Positions 59,791 to 64,000 of a stretch of DNA of 64,000 nucleotides are shown here, piece by piece. Position numbers and translations under genes: made by a program. Numbering within the stretch: the stretch's first letter is position 1; each line of letters opens with the position of its first letter. The stretch comes from Parapedobacter sp051400755. Its GTDB lineage: Bacteria; Bacteroidota; Bacteroidia; Sphingobacteriales; Sphingobacteriaceae. Location of the stretch: NCBI RefSeq assembly GCF_051400755.1, contig NZ_JBLFFL010000003.1, forward strand, positions 1 through 64,000, read 5' to 3'. The notes below the pieces were generated by a model that made no database searches, was not told the origin of the DNA, and was given only the letters and a program-made list of their open reading frames with translations.

Positions 59791-59827
59791 TGAATCGTAT
59801 TTATACGCCAGCTTCCTTCAAGGAGAT

Positions 59828-59859
59828 CAAACTTAGCTAAAATTGCAGTGTTATGCAAG
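59828..59859 (-). promoter_or_regulatory. Bacteroidota-type promoter of the BadF-like gene
   Basis: On the minus strand CTTG (59859-59856), a 20-nt spacer and TAAGTTTG (59835-59828) fit the consensus with one mismatch in the -33 box. The string ATTTTAGCTAAGTTTGA is shared with the promoter at 57448. The start codon lies at 59790, so the leader is about 30 nt. Confidence 0.55.
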
Positions 59860-59869
59860 TTTTCTTCGC

Positions 59870-61171
59870 TCACTCCATTTTCAATGCGCCGGCGATTTGG
59901 TTCAACGTTATTTCGGCCAATTTTGCTTGGTATTGAGCGGTACTGTATCGGGCACTGGCGTCCACAAAGTTACGCTGAGCTTCGCGAAATTCCAACGGGG
60001 CGATGCTGCCCAGTTTGAATTTTTCCAGTGTGATATTCATATTTTCCTCGGCAATATCCTTGTTCCGCTCTTCAAGCCGCACGAGGTCCAAATTCATCAG
60101 ATAGGTCTGATAAGCGGCAAGCAGCTGGGCCTCGATATTTTTAGTGACCCGGTCCACCTCGATTTCGGCGGCCTCCATCGCAAATTCAGCATTCTGTTCA
60201 TTCCTGCGCTGCAAAAATCCATTGAAGATATTCATGGACGCCGCAATGCCATAATTAAACCCATTGTTTCTGGATCGCGTAGAAAATCCCAGTTCCGTGC
60301 TCGATTGCGAGCGGGTATAAGCAGACGAGAGGCTCACCACCGGGTACCGCTCGCCTTTAACCCGTTTCAGTTCTAACTGACTGACCCGATGGCTGACGAT
60401 CGCCGACTGCAGCGTCGGGTTGAGTTCTTTTGCCAATCGGGATAGCGTTTCATAATGGAGGTCGTTTGCGATGATAATGGTATCCAAAACATCAAAATCC
60501 GCATTTACATCACGCGCCAGCAACTCATTCAGCCGGATCTGCGTCGTTCGGTATTGGTCGCGCTGCCGAAGCAAGTTGGTCGTGTCGGTATTGAGGTCTA
60601 CACTGGCCGTCAACACCTCCAATTTAGATGCGCGGCCGATCTGATAGCGGTTTTCCGCGGTCTGGTAGCGGAAAGCGGACAACTCCAATGCGGTTCTTGT
60701 GGCATTGATTAGTTGTTTTTGCTGCACCAGGTCAAAGTAGTTGCTGATGACCTGATACACCGTAGCCAATACGGCGGCCTTTAAATTGGCATCGCCCAGT
60801 GCTTTTAATTCTTTGAGTTGCTCATATCGGGTAAACATTTGGAGTCCGTCAAAGATGGTCCAATCCAGCGTAGCTCCATAAGCCATCGAACGGTTCCTTG
60901 CCCCGCGCAATGCGCGGACCTCCCCATCCAGCAGGGTCTGCGTCGTATTTTGTATACCCGCTGCCGCAGACACGTCTCCACTGATGACCGGCAGCATGCC
61001 GGCATTTCCGATGTTCACGTTATTTTCCGCTATGGCGACATCTTTAGCCACCAGGCGAATATCAAAATTATTTTCCAGCGCGATCGCGATGGCTTCTTCC
61101 AAGGTCAGTTCAGGTTGCGCCATTCCAAGACAGGGAATAGCCAAAAAAACAATATAAATAAGTCTCTTCAT
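59870..61171 (-). CDS. TolC family outer-membrane efflux protein
   Basis: A 433-residue protein with signal peptide (LIYIVFLAIPCLGMAQ) followed by the repeated helical-barrel layout of TolC. The typical opening is LTLEEAIAIALENNFDIRLVAKD, and the second half has an analogous LSRLAKELNPTLQSAIVSHRV and ERYPVVSLSSAYTRSQ. It forms the outer-membrane channel for the RND pump encoded upstream on the same strand. The two genes are four bases apart, so they are one operon; a membrane fusion protein should lie upstream beyond the edge. Confidence 0.92.
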   Translation of the reverse strand: MKRLIYIVFLAIPCLGMAQPELTLEEAIAIALENNFDIRLVAKDVAIAENNVNIGNAGMLPVISGDVSAAAGIQNTTQTLLDGEVRALRGARNRSMAYGATLDWTIFDGLQMFTRYEQLKELKALGDANLKAAVLATVYQVISNYFDLVQQKQLINATRTALELSAFRYQTAENRYQIGRASKLEVLTASVDLNTDTTNLLRQRDQYRTTQIRLNELLARDVNADFDVLDTIIIANDLHYETLSRLAKELNPTLQSAIVSHRVSQLELKRVKGERYPVVSLSSAYTRSQSSTELGFSTRSRNNGFNYGIAASMNIFNGFLQRRNEQNAEFAMEAAEIEVDRVTKNIEAQLLAAYQTYLMNLDLVRLEERNKDIAEENMNITLEKFKLGSIAPLEFREAQRNFVDASARYSTAQYQAKLAEITLNQIAGALKME

Positions 61172-61175
61172 AAAA

Positions 61176-64000
61176 TTAATGGACCCCCGCCATCACTTCT
61201 TCCTCGATACGTTTGGCTTCTTCTAATTCCGGGTTAGCTTTATGCTCCCTTGACCACATCATGTACACCGCCGGAATAATATACAAGGTGAGGATCAATG
61301 AAAACATCGTACCACCGACGATCACCACCCCCATCCCGATGCGGCTTGTCGCCGCCGCCCCGAACGCCATGGCAATGGGCAATGCGCCCAATGAAATGGC
61401 TAGACTGGTCATCAAAATAGGCCGCAAGCGGGCTTCGGCCGCTTCGATAATCGCCTGCCGTACGGGTTTCCCCTGTTCCTTCAACTGATTGGCAAACTCC
61501 ACAATGAGGATACCGTTCTTGGTGACCAGCCCGATGAGCATCACCGTACCGATCTGGCTGAAGATATTCCATGATTCGCCGACAACCCAAAGAGACAGCA
61601 TCGCACCTGCCACCGCCATCGGTACTGTCAGGATGATGATAAACGGATCCAAGAAACTCTCAAACTGCGCCGCCAAAATAAGGTACACCAACAGCAATGC
61701 CAAGCCAAAGGCAAACATGGTGTTGGAACCGCTTTCTCTGAAATCCCGGGATTCACCGCCCAAATCGACAGAATAGCTATCATCCAGCACCTCATCGGCG
61801 ATACGGTCCATCGCGGTGATCCCCTCATCGATGGTTTTTCCACGGGCCAACGCCGCCGACACCGTGGCCGACATAAAGCGGTTGTTGTGATATAACTGCG
61901 GTGGGCTGCTTCGCTCCTCCATATTCACGACATTGTCGAGCTGGATCAATTCACCCGTGCTGCTGCGCACAAAAATGGTCGCCAAATCCAAGGGCGAGCT
62001 TCGGTCTACATCGGAGAACTGGCCAACCACCTGATACTGTTTACCGTTCATCAGAAAATATGCAAACCGCTGTCCACTCAACGAAAGCTGCAAGGTTTGC
62101 GCCACGTCCAACACCGATACCCCGAGGCTCTGCGCCTTATCCCGATCAATGCTGATATTCAGCTCTGGCCGATTAAATTTAAGATCGACATCCACATTGA
62201 CAAACGTCGGATCGGCAGTGGCACGGTTCATAAACTCCGGTATCTTCTCTTCCAGCTTGGCGAAGTTGGGTGCTTGAATGATGTATTGAATAGGCATGCC
62301 CCCCCTTCTGCTGACCGAGATCGTAGGCTGTTGGGATACAAACGTACGGGCCTCGGTAAACCTGCTGGTCTGTCTCGATAACGCTTCTGCAATTTCCTCC
62401 TGAGATCGTTCGCGATCTTCCGGAGGCACAAGGCCTAAACGCATCATCCCCGTGTTTGCCGATCCTGTTCCGGAGAAACCGGGCGATGTGTTCACCATAT
62501 TCACCGTTTTTTCGGGCACCGAGTCATTGACCAATTGCGTGAGCTCCAGCATGAAGCGATCCATATATTCAAACGTACTCCCCTCGGGGGCGGTTACCCG
62601 TGCCATCAGCAGGCTACGGTCTTCGTAGGGCGCGGTTTCCTTCCGTAGGTTAACCCAAAACCAGGCGATCAGCCCAAAACAAACAACCAAGATCGGGAAG
62701 CTTACCCATTTTATCCGCATAAAACGGCGCAGCGAGTCGGCATAACCAGTGGTCATCCGCACGAAATACGGTTCCGTAACGGTATAGAATTTGGAATGTT
62801 TAGCTCCGCTGCGCATCAGGTAAGCGTTGAGCATGGGTGTAAGCGACAGGGATACAAAAGCCGAGATCAACACCGCGGCCGCAATGACCACCCCAAACTC
62901 CCTGAATAGCCGCCCCACAAATCCTTCCATGAACATCACCGGCAGAAATACCGCCGCCAAGGTGACGGAGATGGAGATGACCGCAAAGAAAATTTCGTTT
63001 GCCCCTTTGATGGCAGCCATGATCGGCGACATGCCCTCCTCTACTTTCTTATAAATATTTTCCGTGACCACGATACCATCATCCACCACCAAACCGGTGG
63101 CCAATACAATGGCCAAGAGCGTCAACACATTAATGGAAAACCCAAACAGGTACATCACGAAAAAGGTGGCAATCAAGGATACCGGTATATCAATCAATGG
63201 GCGGAATGCGATGCCCCAATCGCGGAAGAAAACAAAGATGATGAGGATCACCAGGATCAGTGCGATGATAATGGTTTCTGCCACTTCGGTCACGGACCGT
63301 TTGATAAACAGCGTATTGTCTATGGCCACCTCCATCTTGATATCACTCGGCACTTCATTTTTGAGCTGATCAAACCGGTCATAAAAGGCATTGGCAATAT
63401 CGATATAGTTGGTGCCGGGCTGCGGCACGATGGCCATAGCGGCCATCACGGCACCCGATTCGCGGAATTCGCTTTCCAGATTCTCCGGACCCAACACGGC
63501 ATTGCCAATATCCCCAAACCGGATGATCCGATCCCCTTCAGACCGGATGATCAAATTATTAAACTCTTCTTCCGTCGTCAGGTTACCGATGGTTTTGATG
63601 GCCAACTCGGTGTTTTCTCCCGTAATTTTTCCAGAGGGCAGTTCCACGTTTTGCCGGTTCAGCGCGTCGCGCACATCCAGCGGGGTGAGCCCATAGGCTG
63701 ATAGGCGCATGGGGTCGATCCATAACCGCATGGCATAGCGCTTCTCGCCCCAAATCTGTACGGAGCTTACACCCGGCAACGTTTGCAAACGCTGGGCAAT
63801 AACGTTATCGGCGATGTCACCGAGGTCAAGCGGCGAACGCGATTCGCTCTGCACGGTCATCACGATGATCGGCTCGGAGTCGGCATCTGCCTTGGATACG
63901 ACCGGTGGGGCATCGATATCCTGCGGCAGGCTCCGCATCGCCTGCGACACCTTATCGCGCACATCGTTCGTAGCCTCCTCCAGGTCTTTGCTTAAGAGAA
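61176..64000 (-). CDS. RND efflux pump inner-membrane subunit (5' part cut by window edge)
   Basis: About 940 residues are visible of an RND transporter; the frame stays open to the right edge, so the first part (about 100 residues) is missing. Landmarks are a porter domain (SLPQDIDAPPVVSKADADSEPIIVM), VDDGIVVTENIYKKVEEGMSPIMAAIKGANEI with the proton-relay Asp pair in VLATGLVVDDGIV, the second porter half, a SRIGMGVVIVGGTMFSLILTLYIIPAVYMMWSREH C-terminal part and an RLRPILMTSLAISLGALPIA segment. The pattern fits the HAE1/AcrB-like type of drug or solvent efflux. It is followed by tolC, four bases away. Confidence 0.93.
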   Translation of the reverse strand, partial: LLSKDLEEATNDVRDKVSQAMRSLPQDIDAPPVVSKADADSEPIIVMTVQSESRSPLDLGDIADNVIAQRLQTLPGVSSVQIWGEKRYAMRLWIDPMRLSAYGLTPLDVRDALNRQNVELPSGKITGENTELAIKTIGNLTTEEEFNNLIIRSEGDRIIRFGDIGNAVLGPENLESEFRESGAVMAAMAIVPQPGTNYIDIANAFYDRFDQLKNEVPSDIKMEVAIDNTLFIKRSVTEVAETIIIALILVILIIFVFFRDWGIAFRPLIDIPVSLIATFFVMYLFGFSINVLTLLAIVLATGLVVDDGIVVTENIYKKVEEGMSPIMAAIKGANEIFFAVISISVTLAAVFLPVMFMEGFVGRLFREFGVVIAAAVLISAFVSLSLTPMLNAYLMRSGAKHSKFYTVTEPYFVRMTTGYADSLRRFMRIKWVSFPILVVCFGLIAWFWVNLRKETAPYEDRSLLMARVTAPEGSTFEYMDRFMLELTQLVNDSVPEKTVNMVNTSPGFSGTGSANTGMMRLGLVPPEDRERSQEEIAEALSRQTSRFTEARTFVSQQPTISVSRRGGMPIQYIIQAPNFAKLEEKIPEFMNRATADPTFVNVDVDLKFNRPELNISIDRDKAQSLGVSVLDVAQTLQLSLSGQRFAYFLMNGKQYQVVGQFSDVDRSSPLDLATIFVRSSTGELIQLDNVVNMEERSSPPQLYHNNRFMSATVSAALARGKTIDEGITAMDRIADEVLDDSYSVDLGGESRDFRESGSNTMFAFGLALLLVYLILAAQFESFLDPFIIILTVPMAVAGAMLSLWVVGESWNIFSQIGTVMLIGLVTKNGILIVEFANQLKEQGKPVRQAIIEAAEARLRPILMTSLAISLGALPIAMAFGAAATSRIGMGVVIVGGTMFSLILTLYIIPAVYMMWSREHKANPELEEAKRIEEEVMAGVH

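Overview
The window reads as chromosome of a Bacteroidota bacterium, most likely a moderately GC-rich member of the Sphingobacteriaceae (Pedobacter/Parapedobacter-like). The reasons are promoters of the Bacteroidota type (TTTG or TTG, 19-20 nt, TAnnTTTG) at several genes, few Shine-Dalgarno sequences, lipoproteins rich in D/S/T, DUF1080, PVC-type haem and Nfu-type proteins, an HU-like protein of the Bacteroidota form, and a transketolase split into two subunits. The genus is an inference. I see no rRNA, tRNA, CRISPR array, prophage or conjugative genes.

Layout. 1-0.9 kb: one end of an IS3-like insertion sequence abuts clpP and appears to supply its stop codon. 1-22 kb: a long run of stress and envelope genes (an ECF sigma pair, GT4 glycosyltransferase, DUF4142, MscS, an atypical LuxR regulator, DUF72, FRG, DUF892 ferritin-like, PAS-GAF histidine kinase with receiver, three tandem DUF2383, phospholipase D, baeRF, YetF, metallo-hydrolase, YihY/BrkB, ECF sigma plus AI-2E-type permease, topoisomerase IB). 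This looks like a general-stress island.

22-34 kb: a sugar-catabolism locus of two minus-strand operons around an AraC regulator. One operon codes for a TIM-barrel isomerase, a large haem lipoprotein and a Gfo/Idh dehydrogenase. The other codes for an SDR, ROK kinase, SIS isomerase, FAD oxidoreductase, phosphotriesterase-like lactonase and DUF1080 protein. Both are preceded by the same 32-nt element (27 of 32 identical), each time exactly 22 nt before a TAnnTTTG box. This is the strongest candidate for an undescribed system: a two-operon, probably AraC-controlled pathway for an unknown sugar derivative.

34-40 kb: an SDR, a small lipoprotein, a histidine-rich outer-membrane protein, purB, an HU-like protein and a PAS-LuxR/zinc-ribbon pair. 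40-46 kb: an AT-richer block of seven exported proteins of unknown function on one strand, including tandem paralogues. 46-64 kb: Nfu, SGNH esterase, transketolase subunits, ECF sigma with a protein carrying four PxGYF repeats, class III aminotransferase, RlmI-type methyltransferase, a second ECF/anti-sigma/DUF4097 operon, an acidic protein, thymidine kinase, glutathione peroxidase, a BadF-type kinase, and TolC with an RND pump that runs off the right edge.

Nearly all functions are family-level assignments from reading the translations. No database search was possible.
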